Positions 8,674 through 17,683 are shown, counted from the first letter of the stretch. The stretch is 64,000 nt of DNA from Bradyrhizobium sp. CCGB12 (GCF_024199845.1 NZ_JANADO010000001.1:8792001-8856000); one strand, 5' to 3'. Translations and numbers: made by a program. The notes: generated by a model not told the origin, from the sequence alone.

Positions 8674-8934
8674 ATGTTGAACTGGATGGTTCTGGCGCTG
8701 GAAAGCAATCGCGTAATCGGGCTGCGGATTGCGAAGCTGATGCGCGGCGGCAAAGCTGCCCAACGTGAAGCCCACCGCATGGTCAGTGAAAAAATGGCCG
8801 CGGCGGCGAAGGCCAGTACCAGTCTGGTGGCTGGCGCTTCCGGCGACAAGATTGTTGAGCAATATCGAAGAAAGGTGGCGGCAAACGTCAAACGACTCAG
8901 TCGGAAGCGAACGCGCAAACGAAAACCGCACTGA
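8674..8934 (+). CDS. Hypothetical protein next to phasin gene, 86 aa
   Basis: An 86-residue basic protein beginning MLNWMVLALESNRVIGLRI. The middle is helical and Ala-rich ('HRMVSEKMAAAAKAS'), and the end is very Lys/Arg-rich ('KRLSRKRTRKRKPH'). It looks like a small rhizobial protein seen beside phasins, but I cannot name a family. It runs convergently with the phasin gene at 9004-9591, and a hairpin (8-bp stem, 8952-8977) lies between the two stops. Confidence 0.5.
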   Translation: MLNWMVLALESNRVIGLRIAKLMRGGKAAQREAHRMVSEKMAAAAKASTSLVAGASGDKIVEQYRRKVAANVKRLSRKRTRKRKPH

Positions 8935-8951
8935 ATTCGCCGGGGCGGCAA

Positions 8952-8977
8952 GAGCGGCTTGCCTGCCTGAGCCGCTC
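8952..8977. terminator. Hairpin between convergent genes
   Basis: A perfect 8-bp stem GAGCGGCT/AGCCGCTC with a 10-base loop lies between two convergent stop codons. There is no clear T run on either side, so termination is only a guess. Confidence 0.35.
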
Positions 8978-9003
8978 CTCGTCCGTTGAACCGGTCCGCC
9001 CGC

Positions 9004-9591
9004 TTAGCGTGAGATCTGAGCCATCGTTTGTTTAATCTGCTTTCCGGTATCGTCGGCCATTTTGAGCGACATGTCGGCGATACGACGGCTGCTTTCCAGA
9101 GCAGTCTCCACGGTCTCCCGCACCATGTCAGTCTGCACCGCTGCAAAGTCCTGTGGAGTTCGGCACGTCCACAACCTGTTCATGTGGTCGATGTGCTTCT
9201 CAAATTGTTGCCGAACCATCTGAAGGTACTCTTGGGACATTCCCCCCATCACTTTGGCGGCGGCTGTGCCACTGTAAAGGAGCGTCTGCGCGTTGCGAGC
9301 TGACCGTTCAGTTGCCGCCGTTGCCTTTTGCGCATCTTCCGCAGATAAGCCAAGCGTGCGACCAAACTGCTCGCTAGACCGTCCCATCACCGAGGTCGCC
9401 GCTTCGAGGCTGGAGCGCCAGGTTTGCTGTAACGTCTCAACATTTTGCTTGAGCATATCAGCGCTCGCCCGTGCCACTTCCTCTCCGGCTTCAGCCGCTG
9501 CTTGCCCGATGCGCGTAGTCTGCTCTCCCGTACGGCGGGATGCGTCTTCCATGCTTTGTGTCGATCTCTCTTCCGGACGCGGGTTGGCCAT
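9004..9591 (-). CDS. Phasin family protein
   Basis: About 195 residues, nearly all amphipathic helix. A polar N-terminal tail (MANPRPEERSTQSMEDASRR) is followed by a phasin-like core with segments such as 'LKQNVETLQQTWRSSLEAA', 'QFEKHIDHMNRLW' and 'LESSRRIADMSLKMADD'. Phasins coat polyhydroxyalkanoate granules; in rhizobia several are stress-linked. The ATG at 9591-9589 has a GGAGAAC-type ribosome site, which decides it over the longer frame to 9681. A perfect EcfG promoter lies about 55 bp upstream. Confidence 0.85.
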   Translation of the reverse strand: MANPRPEERSTQSMEDASRRTGEQTTRIGQAAAEAGEEVARASADMLKQNVETLQQTWRSSLEAATSVMGRSSEQFGRTLGLSAEDAQKATAATERSARNAQTLLYSGTAAAKVMGGMSQEYLQMVRQQFEKHIDHMNRLWTCRTPQDFAAVQTDMVRETVETALESSRRIADMSLKMADDTGKQIKQTMAQISR

Positions 9592-9993
9592 CTTTAGTTC
9601 TCCGATGATTGAGTCGGTGACTGCCCTCAGCCTATTGTGCAGAAACGCAATCCCGATAAGGCCGTTCCTGCGGCTACCCATTCTTTCCGCTTAGCCGATG
9701 TCACTAGGAACTATAAGCGAGATGTCTACTGCAGCTCGTTCCCGCCGCAACGTTGTAGTGCTCAAGGATACTGAGCAGAAGGCTGTCGCTGGCTACTCTA
9801 TCGTGAGCGGACGAAACCGACCGTGCGGCGGTCGTGAGACAGGTCAGCATACTTGATCACGGACAAGCCGGTTTCACCGAGAAGTAACATCAACAACGAA
9901 GCGATGATGGCGAGGAAAACGCGTCGCTTGATCGAGTATCCCGTGTCCCGGCTCGATAACCAAAGACTACGTGACCCTGACCCTCGCGATTAC
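9592..9993. other. Intergenic stretch
   Basis: This 402-bp stretch holds the EcfG promoter of the phasin gene near its left end (9644-9668). I see no convincing gene in the remainder. The plus-strand frame at 9853-10116 runs into the DUF6894 gene and looks like a shadow. Confidence 0.5.
9644..9668 (-). promoter_or_regulatory. EcfG-type promoter upstream of phasin gene
   Basis: On the minus strand GGAAC (9668-9664) is separated by 16 bases from CGTT (9647-9644), an exact match to GGAAC-N16-CGTT. It is placed upstream of the phasin start at 9591. Confidence 0.7.
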
Positions 9994-10314
9994 TCAGGGG
10001 GTCGAGACAATAATGTTGGCAGATACGCGCAGCACTTCACCACGGGCGTCGCGAACCGTGACGGCCTTCAGGCCGTGCTGATCTTTGACGCCAGCATCAA
10101 TAATCATTTGTCCTAGCGCCTCGATAGCCAACCGCCGGGCGGCCGGGACATCAGGCAGATCGTTCCCGTCCTCATCCGTATGATCCTCGTTGCCGTCATA
10201 GAGATCAAAATGAAAGAACGTCATGCCGGGAAAAACCGGCAAGGGGGCGGGAGGTTCCGGCATCGCCATTTCGCGGCTGTCCAAAGGCACGCGAATCCGC
10301 TCATGACGCGCCAT
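9994..10314 (-). CDS. DUF6894 family protein
   Basis: This 106-residue protein carries the DUF6894 core: 'FHFDLYDGNEDHTDEDGNDL' near residues 34-53, followed by 'AARRLAIEALGQMIID' and a strand-rich end 'AVTVRDARGEVLRVSANI'. This small domain is common in rhizobia, often in several copies, and has no known function. The N-terminal 25 residues before the core are atypical, and a start nearer the core cannot be excluded. It is a solitary gene. Confidence 0.7.
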   Translation of the reverse strand: MARHERIRVPLDSREMAMPEPPAPLPVFPGMTFFHFDLYDGNEDHTDEDGNDLPDVPAARRLAIEALGQMIIDAGVKDQHGLKAVTVRDARGEVLRVSANIIVSTP

Positions 10315-10449
10315 GTCCTACTTGCCGATTACCCCGTCAGGATCACACCGCAAAAAGCCCCCGGGATCGGACCGGAGGCCTTCTGATTCACTGGGGTACA
10401 TCCGCCCGAGTGAACAATCAGTGCGGCTCTCGGAGTTGCCTTTCCAGGT

Positions 10450-10604
10450 TCACGATTCCTCCGCGTTGCGAACTTTCTTCAAAAGTTTATCCTTCTCGGC
10501 GCCGCTCGGCTTCGCCTCAGCTCGTTTCCTCGTATCCGCCGCGAACTGCGCCGCCGATCTTTGAGAGAAGTCGTTTGCTTGAACCGTCTGCGCTTCAATC
10601 CCAC
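10450..10604 (-). pseudogene. Small basic coiled protein, frameshifted paralogue of the gene at 12002
   Basis: From a GTG at 10604-10602 one frame reads 'GLKRRRFKQTTSLKDR'. After about 10552 a second frame continues 'AQFAADTRKRAEAKPSGAE' and ends 'KDKLLKKVRNAEES' at the stop at 10450. Joined with one inserted base, this lines up along its whole length with the 12002-12196 protein (RRRVKQTRSLEERMADQAAKL). The open span is 155 bp, one short of a whole number of codons, which fits a single-base deletion. It could also be an assembly error. Confidence 0.55.
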
Positions 10605-10849
10605 CGCGTCACCCTTGCTGACGAGACGAGACGAGACTAGGGATTCTGGCTACAGGCGCCCATAACAAAAGTTAGCGCGGACAAACCGTCGCACTAGCGG
10701 GAGCGCTTGACTCATACGCCACTCCACCAAAGAGACATCCGAAGGGGGCGGGGCGTCTGGCCCGAAAATATATCCCAAAGCGAGGCTTTGGAACGAGCCC
10801 GCCACCTTCAGTGTTCCGCTGGCAGCAGGACAGAGAAAGGAGGCGCGTT

Positions 10850-11065
10850 ATGGTGCCATGTGGCTACCTTCCGCCATGCCCGCAGTGCAAGGCTTGGCCG
10901 ATGGCCCTCACGGGCCCGGTCGATTTTACTTTCCGCATGGAGTTTCGTTGCGCGCGCTGCTCACGTCGTGAGGTCTTTGACCTGCGCACCTCGAAGGAAC
11001 CCGCTCATTGGCCGCCGAAGCCGGGTGGCTTCAAGAGCATTAGCCGCTACCGCGTGGAGGCGTGA
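10850..11065 (+). CDS. Small zinc-ribbon-like protein, 71 aa
   Basis: From ATG 10850 the frame encodes MVPCGYLPPCPQCKAW, followed by 'FRCARCSRREVFDLR'. The CPxC and CxxC pairs about 20 residues apart make a plausible zinc ribbon. The rest is short and basic with a Pro-rich tail. Upstream, GGAAC at about 10789 is followed after 16 bases by GTGT, a poor match to the EcfG consensus. I do not recognise a named family. Confidence 0.45.
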   Translation: MVPCGYLPPCPQCKAWPMALTGPVDFTFRMEFRCARCSRREVFDLRTSKEPAHWPPKPGGFKSISRYRVEA

Positions 11066-11128
11066 GGCGAACCCGTTTGCGCTGCGAATCGGCGAAACGC
11101 TCTGGCGAGCCGATTAGCACCGCATCGT

Positions 11129-11400
11129 CAACTCTCGCTGTTGCTGAGAACACTTTTGCTCGAAGCAAGCAGGCGCACGAAAGTCCCGCTTTCGTGCAAC
11201 TCGCGTCACCCTTGCCGGGCATAGATGATGCCGGCACCGAATTCGGGGCCGCTGCTCTTCAGGGCGTAGAGGAACGGCGCGTTGAGTTTCTCGATGTGGA
11301 TTCGGCCGTCCTGCACTGGTTCGATGCAGGCGGCGAGCTGGATCAGCTTGCGTGCGGCGGACTCTGGGGTGGCGTAGGCGCGTTCGGTCGTCAGCTTCAT
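11129..11400 (-). pseudogene. Small hypothetical gene, copy A, interrupted by a stop
   Basis: From ATG 11400 the protein reads MKLTTERAYATPESAARKL, then 'IEKLNAPFLYALKSSGPEFG', and stops at a TGA at 11208-11206. Reading on in the same frame gives 'RELHESGTFVRLLASSK' and a further stop at 11129. The paralogues near 13.8 and 27.4 kb have Trp ('GWLMLHESG' or 'DWLMLHESG') where copy A has the TGA, so the gene has probably suffered Trp to stop. If the short form is functional it would be a 64-residue protein. Function is unknown. Confidence 0.6.
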
Positions 11401-11605
11401 GACTCAGCCCAATCGTTGCGTGACCAGCGCTCTTAGGAACGAAGCGCTCTCGGCACCAGTTCGTATTGCGCTGATGTCCCGATAGCAGCGAGCAGTGGCC
11501 TCGGCGCTTTCTCCCTCTCTTCAGGCGCTGGGGCCATTCCGCGATGCCGGGCCACGGGCCTCTCGCCACGATGCGTCATCTCGGCGTGGCCAGGCGGCCT
11601 TTCGT

Positions 11606-11890
11606 TCAAGCTGGCGGGCCTCTGTCATTTGCAGGAGACGGATTCCCCGCGCGCGAGGACGTGAGCGATCGTAGCAACTGATCAGCTCGCTCCCTTGTCA
11701 AGTTGGCCGCCATGTACGACCCGATTAGTGCTGGGCCCTTTCGTTCGCGATCGTAGACGACCCAACCCTTGCCGCCCATTCGCACGAAATATCGACTCTG
11801 CAACGAAACTTCGTCAGTCAATGGAGCGCGCTCCCGGTTTTGCCCAGCATTAGCAGGTAAAATCATTTGCCTTTGTAGATGCATTTGCAT
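11606..11890 (-). CDS. Hypothetical protein, 94 aa
   Basis: The central part 'YFVRMGGKGWVVYDRERKGP' followed by 'NLTRERADQLLRSL' looks like a compact strand-strand-helix fold, of the kind in small rhizobial proteins with the 'GWMVYDRERRGPA' pattern. The first 30 residues are less protein-like, so the true start may be internal, for example the Met at residue 38. It has no operon partner and its function is unknown. Confidence 0.45.
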   Translation of the reverse strand: MQMHLQRQMILPANAGQNRERAPLTDEVSLQSRYFVRMGGKGWVVYDRERKGPALIGSYMAANLTRERADQLLRSLTSSRAGNPSPANDRGPPA

Positions 11891-11943
11891 AGGTGAATCC
11901 GGGGGCGGGAAAATGTGGCAAGACCAGGCGCAGTTTCATTATA

Positions 11944-11968
11944 GGAACCAGATCGGACCGATTCCGTT
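11944..11968 (+). promoter_or_regulatory. EcfG-type promoter upstream of the 12002 gene
   Basis: GGAAC (11944-11948), 16 bases, then CGTT (11965-11968) match the EcfG consensus exactly. The gene start at 12002, with an AGGAG ribosome site, lies about 33 bp downstream. Confidence 0.7.
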
Positions 11969-12001
11969 GGGGTTCGTCATTACCGATCTGAGGAGTGCGG
12001 C

Positions 12002-12196
12002 ATGACGCAGCTCCGCCGGCGAGTGAAGCAGACTCGCTCTCTTGAAGAACGCATGGCCGACCAGGCCGCCAAGCTCAAAGAGCAGGCCAACCAGTTGCCC
12101 GCGGGGAAGGATCGTGAGGCGTTGCTGAAGCGGGCTAGGAGCGCGGAAGAAAAGTCTGAGATGGCAGGCCTAAACCGAGGCTATGCATCGACTTAG
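12002..12196 (+). CDS. Small basic coiled protein, 64 aa
   Basis: The protein starts MTQLRRRVKQTRSLEERMAD and continues as a charged helix with 'LKEQANQLPAGKDREALLKR' and 'ARSAEEKSEM'. Related small proteins of about 60-70 residues are frequent in Bradyrhizobium-like genomes and have no known function. A ribosome site (AGGAG) and a perfect EcfG promoter support expression under general stress. A frameshifted paralogue lies at 10450-10604. Confidence 0.7.
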   Translation: MTQLRRRVKQTRSLEERMADQAAKLKEQANQLPAGKDREALLKRARSAEEKSEMAGLNRGYAST

Positions 12197-12253
12197 GAAC
12201 CGAGCGCCCACAAGCGAATCTTACGGACATTCTTCCCCCGCTGGGGATCAGCC

Positions 12254-12436
12254 ATGCGATATGTTGCGTACGCAGTCGGCCTGCGCGGTGTTGCTCGCGC
12301 AGTCTATGAAATCGACAGTCCGACTGACGAAGCCGCCACGGAGCGGGCTGAGAAGTTTTTAGAAGCTCATCCTGCGGTAGAGGTATGGGCAGGGCCGCGC
12401 AGGGTAGTCCGACTGGTGCGGGAGAGTTCAGACTGA
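12254..12436 (+). CDS. Hypothetical protein, 60 aa
   Basis: A short protein, MRYVAYAVGLRGVARAVYEI, continuing with 'DEAATERAEKFLEAHPAVEVW' and 'PRRVVRLVRE'. The strand-helix-strand pattern and the length suit a genuine small domain. It lies between the EcfG-linked gene at 12002 and a terminator-like hairpin at 12500-12528. No family was recognised. Confidence 0.5.
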   Translation: MRYVAYAVGLRGVARAVYEIDSPTDEAATERAEKFLEAHPAVEVWAGPRRVVRLVRESSD

Positions 12437-13003
12437 ACGTTTCACAATTTTACTTGAGCTTTCTTCGGAAGCTTCTCGCTGCGGGATGCTAACGAAGAGG
12501 CCTCAGCCGCTGTCTGGACGGCTGAGGCAACTTAATTCCTTGCGTCTGTTAACCGCGGGCAAGGCTTTGGCTTAACGGGATGCAGCTCTCGCTAGTTCTC
12601 CGTAAAAAAGATCGGCGCGTCGTATCACATGATACGTCCTGTTGGATTAATATCAGCGCGAAGGCCGTCAAAGACTGTCTGGGTTAATTCGCTGTCGGTG
12701 GTTCGGGGCGAGTGTCTCGGGATCACGCCGAGGCATGCCTATAACTGCGCAAGACCGAGTCAAAATCCCGTCCGATTGCCCAAGTGTCGGACGCCGCTGC
12801 CTCGCCAACGTTGCTGCTCAACAGAGCTTGCCGACAGATTCGCCTCTTCAAATGCCAGTGCGGGTTGGGACGATTAAAAATTTACCGGAACCTTCGTACA
12901 TTCGTGGTAGTCTACCACCATCACCGGCCAAGGCTCTGCCCGTAGGCGTCGGTGGCCGAGAGACCAATGGCGCTCCCGCCTGCATCGATTCAGCGGGGTC
13001 CCC
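12437..13003. other. Intergenic stretch with a hairpin
   Basis: Apart from the hairpin at 12500-12528, I see no convincing gene in these 567 bp. The open frames at 12629 and 12735 have poor composition, and the latter overlaps the 13004 gene in another frame. Confidence 0.5.
12500..12528 (+). terminator. Terminator-like hairpin
   Basis: A perfect 10-bp stem (GCCTCAGCCG with its complement, loop of 9) lies 64 bp after the stop of the 12254 gene. It is followed by the moderately T-rich CAACTTAATTCCTT. Confidence 0.5.
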
Positions 13004-13237
13004 ATGGACCACAACGAGCGGCAAACCGCCATCCAAGCGCGCATTGCCGAACAAATTGAGACTATCGCCCAAGCTATTTGTGAAGGCAGGGACCCGATCA
13101 CCGAACAGCGATTGCTCCAGGCCCTTGAGGCTCAACTAGCCGCTGAAGAGGTCACACCCTCTCGCCATGAAGCGGTGGACGCAGAACAGAACGTCCGAAA
13201 GCGAACAGAACGGGCGCGGCAATCGTCTAACTTGTGA
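13004..13237 (+). CDS. Hypothetical helical protein, 77 aa
   Basis: MDHNERQTAIQARIAEQIET begins a charged, mostly helical protein that continues 'AICEGRDPITEQRLLQALEA' and ends in 'RKRTERARQSSNL'. Composition and regular heptad-like spacing suggest a real small coiled protein. No family is recognised. It stands alone before the 13.3 kb repeat. Confidence 0.45.
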   Translation: MDHNERQTAIQARIAEQIETIAQAICEGRDPITEQRLLQALEAQLAAEEVTPSRHEAVDAEQNVRKRTERARQSSNL

Positions 13238-13338
13238 TGTTTGACGATCCCATTACCGCCAAGCAAAACCTCCAACGGCCCCAGCATGGGGTTGTGCTGG
13301 GTCGTTTCTACGCGTGTGCATGCCCATGGCGGATCTGG

Positions 13339-13687
13339 CTCGGCAAGCTACGGCTCATTATTCCGGACATACCGAATTCCGGACATACGAAACACAGCCG
13401 AGTCATGGACGGAACGGCCCCAAGCCCATCTCCGGGGCTGGTAGGGGGACGAGCCGGGGCCGCCAGCGCGTGCAAACTCAACGCATGCGCCAGCAGTAAT
13501 CTCGGCCGGGAAAATCTCCTCGTATGTACTAAATGGCGAATATCGCGGATTAAATTTTTGCGGCTCATGGAGAAGACGGCTCCGGTTGACCGCGGGGGCT
13601 TGAGCCAGAGCCGTCCCACCGACCTTCCGGCCAGCCCGCCGTGAAGGGCCGGCGACCAAGCAATCCCGTCCCATTCCCGTCGTTCCG
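13339..13687. repeat. Dispersed repeat, copy 1 (about 345 bp)
   Basis: This stretch is closely matched at 26602-26940 in the same orientation, by eye about nine bases in ten. Copy 1 has a short internal duplication (two ATTCCGGACATAC units near 13370-13388) that copy 2 lacks. Within it, GACGGCTC and GAGCCGTC can pair as an 8-bp stem around 13570-13612. In both places it lies just downstream of a damaged member of the same small gene family. No transposase is present. Confidence 0.8.
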
Positions 13688-13689
13688 CT

Positions 13690-13946
13690 GCTGGCGCGCA
13701 GGTGTTCGCTCTCTTTTGCCGCTCATAGCTGCCGCTCTCGTGAAGCATCAGCCAGTCCTTCTCGACCGCGTAGGCGATGCCGGCGCCGAACTCACTTCCG
13801 CTGCCTTTCAAGGTGTAGAGAAACGGCGCGTTGATTCTCTCAATGTATATGCGCCGTCCTGAACCGCCTCGATGCTGGCGGCGAGTTGGACCAGCTGGCG
13901 GGCCGCGGCTTCCGGATCTGGACGTTCGGCCGTGAATTTCGCCATG
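13690..13946 (-). pseudogene. Small hypothetical gene, copy B, frameshifted
   Basis: ATG 13946 starts MAKFTAERPDPEAAARQLVQ, then 'LAASIEAVQDG', after which this frame ends at a TGA near 13811. The family sequence resumes in another frame as 'IYIERINAPFLYTLKGSGSE', 'FGAGIAYAVEKDWLMLHESG'. Adding one base near 13855 restores a continuous frame like copy A ('QDGRIHIEKLNAPFLY'). The tail differs from the other copies and runs without a stop into the repeat. It may be decay or a homopolymer error, since a CC could have been read as C. Confidence 0.65.
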
Positions 13947-14040
13947 TCTATCGCTCTTCGGTCGGGTGAACGCATTTATGGGGCGTAATCTGCCTTGTCT
14001 CGGTTAGCTTGCGGAAGTGATCAAGCAACTATCGATGGGG

Positions 14041-17000
14041 TTAGCAGGGGACCGACGGCGGAGCACCGGCAAGTTCGTAGAGCAGAGCCTTCGCATCCCG
14101 CAGGTCCGGCGTCTCGAAGCCCTCTGTAAACGAGCCGTAGACAGGAACAAGGATTTCCTGGGCTTTGCATCGCTGGGCCTTCTCGCCCCAAAGCCGTGCG
14201 AGGGCGGTCGCGGCGCGTAGCTCCCAAAGTCTGGCCCGCTGATCCCGGGCAACGTCAAACGCGCGCTGCAAGCAGGTCTCAGCCTTGTCAGGAGCAGACA
14301 AGGCAAGGAGCAGTTCGCCCTTGCAAAAATGCAACGCTGCTTCGTTCCATCGCTCGTTGGTTTCGGCGATCAATGCGAAGGCTTCGTCGACAGTGTCGAG
14401 AGACGCCTGTAGCTGGCCGAGGCTACCAAGTGCATTCGCACGCAGGAGGAGCCAGTGGGTCACTACAGATTTTGCATCGCCCCGCCAAGCCGATATCCCC
14501 TCTCGGAGGTGAGCCAGGCCGCGATCAGCCTCGCCAGCCCGGACCATCAGCCAACCCTTGATGATCGTGCCTGCAGCTCGCCACAGAAAGAAATCATGCT
14601 CGGTGCAGACGGCGATCAGCTCATCAACAATGTTCTCGTCCATCCCGAGGTGTCCATCGAGTATGTATGCCCCTGCGCCACGCTCAAAGGTGCAGAACAG
14701 AGAGGCGTGAAATAGGCCGAACGCGATCGAGGGATTGTGCCTTTGCGCGCGTATTTCCTGCATCAGTTGATCGAATGTCTGCTGGGCCTGATTCAGATAG
14801 CCCAACGGAACGAGGGCGTGCGTGAGATAGGAAAGGACTGCGATACGAGGCTCGTAACCGAACCGGTAAGCCAAGGTGGCATTTGGATCACACAACGTAA
14901 GCGCTTCCGCCAAGTGCGTGCGGCCTGCATCAAATTTTCCGCAATGGACCAGCGCAGCCCCGACACCTCGGTGGGCCATCATCATAGCAACTGAGTCTCG
15001 CTCGCGCTCTGCCCGGCCTAGCATGGCAGTTGCAGTGGCGAGCGCAGCTTCTGCTTGGCCACGCAGAAGGAATACAAGATACCTGCCGTAGTCGGCGATG
15101 CTACGCTGCAAGGGGTCATCGACCTGCTCGCATAGTTCCTCTGCCCGCGCGAATGCCGCAACTGTGACGGGGGATGACCAACCTTTGGCGGCCATGCAGG
15201 CTGCACCCAAGGCCACCTGCATATCGAGCTCAAGACGGACGTGCTCGGGGTCATCGGACAGCGTCTGCAACAAACTCAGCCCATTTTGCAGGTGGGAAAT
15301 CGACTCCAGAGTCCCGGAGCGTTGATTCGCCAATTGCGCAGCTTGCCACCAATATCGGATAGCCCGTTCGGCAAGACCCGCCTCGGTGCAGTGATGAGCG
15401 ATGATTTCTGGCAGAGCCTCGGCGTTCCCGGTCAGCCGCGCTTCAAGGACCTCCGCGATTCGAGCGTGCAATTGCTGCCGCCGGGGGCGCAGCAAGGTGC
15501 TGTAGGCGGCGTCCTGTACCAGCGCGTGCTTGAAGGCGTACGTGGCATCCGGCGGGGTCCCGCGCCGAAACACCAACTCCGCGTGGATCAGTTGCTCCAA
15601 GCCCGCCTCGAGTTGCGGTCGCGACATGTCGGCAACGGCAGTGATTAGGTCGTGGGAAAACTGACGCCCGAGCGTCGCTGCAATCTGCGCCACCTCTCGA
15701 GTTGGCGCCAGCCGATCGAGTCGGGCCAGAAGTGAGGCCTGTAGCGTCGTTGGGATCGCCAAAGGAACCACTGTTCCAGTTACGGAGTAATGATCTCCGG
15801 CATCGGTTATCCATCCGCTCTCGACGACGGATTTGGTCAGCTCCTCGACGAATAACGGCACCCCGTCGGTGCGATCAATGATCTGATCGGCGATCTCTTT
15901 GGGTAATGCCTTGCCACAGGTTACATGCGCGATCATCTCGGCGCGGTGGCGAGGCGGTAAGCGGCTGAGACTGAGCAATGTCACGTGCGGACGGCCGACC
16001 CACGGCGGAGTAAACTCCGGTCGAAATGTGATTATGACCAGGACCCGCAGCGTCGCGGCTCGGTCTACAAGCAGATCCAGCGACTCCAGGGTGGTGGGGT
16101 CGCTCCAATGGATGTCTTCCCACAGCATCAGTAGCGGCTGCTGCGCTGCGAGACCTTCCACCTGAGCCACTTGCACCTGAAGCGTTTTCTCTTTGCGGCT
16201 ATACGGCGTCAAATTGAGCGGCGGGTAACGATCGCCGATCGGTGTCGACAGCAAGTCCGCAAATAGAGGAACGGCTTCGCGCAGCTCTTGGTTGGCGAGA
16301 GCCAGTACCGCCACTAGCTTGTCCAAGCGGGTCTCAGCCGTATCCTCGCGTCGAAATCCGGCCGCCTGCTCGAGTTGGGCGATGCTGGGATAGAGCGCGC
16401 TGTGCTGATGATGTGGCGAGCAGAAAAAACGTAAACGGGTGTGCGGCTCTTCGCTCACCTGCTCCAGCAGTGTTTGGGCGATGCGCGACTTGCCGATGCC
16501 CGGCTCGCCCGCGATTAGAACGACGGAACCGTCGCCGGCCTTTGCCCGCTCCCAGCGGCGCCTCAACAAAGCGATCTCTTCCTCACGACCAATCAGCGGC
16601 GTGCTGGCGGTCCGTAGAGCCTCGAACCGACTGCCGACCGGACTCACGCCCAAGACGCGCCAGACGTGCACTGGATAGTCAATGCCCGCGACCGCCCTTT
16701 TTCCGAGATCGCCATAATCAAACAGGCCGCCTAGCATGCGGCGCGTGTTGTTTGCGATGACCACGGTGTTCGGTTCGGCCAATCCCTGAAGGCGTGCCGC
16801 AAGATTAGGGGTCTCACCGATGACCGCTTGTTCTTTGGCGGCGCCCTCACCGAGCAGATCGCCGACGACGACGAGGCCTGTGGCTATACCGATACGCACA
16901 CGCAACGTGGCTGCGTTGCCCGCATCGAGTTTGGCCAAGGCTTCGATCAAGGCGAGACCCGCGCGCACCGCCTGTTCGGCGTCCTCCTCATGGGCCTGCG

Positions 17001-17445
17001 GGTAGCCGAAGTAAGCCAATACGCCGTCACCGAGATATTTGGCAACAAAGCCTCCCGAGCTAGTGATTACCTCGGCGCAACGACGGTGATAAGCGCCGAT
17101 GATGTCGCGCAGCTCCTCAGGGTCAAGCCGCCCGGACAAGGCGGTCGAGCCGACGAGATCGACGAACATGACCGTGAGCTGGCGGCGTTCCGCAGCGTCG
17201 GTCGTTTTCCACGGCGTGGAATCAGCAGAGGGTTCGATCGCGGCCTGCGCCGAAGAAGCGGGTCCGCTGATGGCTGCGAGAATTTTCCGCCGGTGCCCGA
17301 GCGGAATACCGATGTCCTTGAGGTCTTGGTCAGTCAGATGGGGAAGTATCGACACATCAATTTCATTCTCGGCGAAGCGCTGCGCGTATTGCTCGAGACC
17401 GAGTGCATGAAGCCAGTGCGCAATCGAGTGCATCCCGGCCACCAA
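14041..17445 (-). CDS. SAM - class III adenylate/guanylate cyclase - ATPase - TPR protein
   Basis: A giant 1134-residue regulator. Residues 5-65 form a SAM-like domain (the 'LGLEQYAQRFAENEID' helix). A class III cyclase follows, with metal-binding Asp in 'VMFVDLVGST' and 'YLGDGVLAYFG' and the Asn/Arg pair in 'ETPNLAARLQ', so it looks catalytically complete. An AAA/STAND-type ATPase starts at 'LIGREEEIALLRRRW' with Walker A 'AGEPGIGKSR'. The last 500 residues are helical TPR-like repeats. Such proteins probably link protein binding to cyclic nucleotide synthesis, but their signals are unknown. A close paralogue, broken by a stop, lies just upstream on the same strand. Confidence 0.9.
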   Translation of the reverse strand: MVAGMHSIAHWLHALGLEQYAQRFAENEIDVSILPHLTDQDLKDIGIPLGHRRKILAAISGPASSAQAAIEPSADSTPWKTTDAAERRQLTVMFVDLVGSTALSGRLDPEELRDIIGAYHRRCAEVITSSGGFVAKYLGDGVLAYFGYPQAHEEDAEQAVRAGLALIEALAKLDAGNAATLRVRIGIATGLVVVGDLLGEGAAKEQAVIGETPNLAARLQGLAEPNTVVIANNTRRMLGGLFDYGDLGKRAVAGIDYPVHVWRVLGVSPVGSRFEALRTASTPLIGREEEIALLRRRWERAKAGDGSVVLIAGEPGIGKSRIAQTLLEQVSEEPHTRLRFFCSPHHQHSALYPSIAQLEQAAGFRREDTAETRLDKLVAVLALANQELREAVPLFADLLSTPIGDRYPPLNLTPYSRKEKTLQVQVAQVEGLAAQQPLLMLWEDIHWSDPTTLESLDLLVDRAATLRVLVIITFRPEFTPPWVGRPHVTLLSLSRLPPRHRAEMIAHVTCGKALPKEIADQIIDRTDGVPLFVEELTKSVVESGWITDAGDHYSVTGTVVPLAIPTTLQASLLARLDRLAPTREVAQIAATLGRQFSHDLITAVADMSRPQLEAGLEQLIHAELVFRRGTPPDATYAFKHALVQDAAYSTLLRPRRQQLHARIAEVLEARLTGNAEALPEIIAHHCTEAGLAERAIRYWWQAAQLANQRSGTLESISHLQNGLSLLQTLSDDPEHVRLELDMQVALGAACMAAKGWSSPVTVAAFARAEELCEQVDDPLQRSIADYGRYLVFLLRGQAEAALATATAMLGRAERERDSVAMMMAHRGVGAALVHCGKFDAGRTHLAEALTLCDPNATLAYRFGYEPRIAVLSYLTHALVPLGYLNQAQQTFDQLMQEIRAQRHNPSIAFGLFHASLFCTFERGAGAYILDGHLGMDENIVDELIAVCTEHDFFLWRAAGTIIKGWLMVRAGEADRGLAHLREGISAWRGDAKSVVTHWLLLRANALGSLGQLQASLDTVDEAFALIAETNERWNEAALHFCKGELLLALSAPDKAETCLQRAFDVARDQRARLWELRAATALARLWGEKAQRCKAQEILVPVYGSFTEGFETPDLRDAKALLYELAGAPPSVPC

Positions 17446-17683
17446 TCTTTCGGTGTGCCCCTAAGGCAACCAGCACTATATCCTGATCTTTTCTCGATGA
17501 CATCTCATCTGTCCCATCATTGGGCTGGCCTTCTGACCCAAATATTGTCGTGCGTGTTCGTTACGCCCGGGCGGCGCGCTCGTGGCGTGTCTGCAGGATG
17601 CCCGCTTTGCCCGGTGGCCTGAACCGGTCGGTTCGGCCAGGGTAGCCCTTTGACCCTAAAGCCAACGTGCAAGATGCTCTGTC

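Noticed and set aside
9853..10116. Plus-strand frame of 87 codons
   Set aside because: About half of it overlaps the DUF6894 gene on the other strand, and the translation has no features.
10789..10813. Possible EcfG promoter before the zinc-ribbon-like gene
   Set aside because: GGAAC is followed at 16 bases by GTGT, which does not match CGTT well enough.
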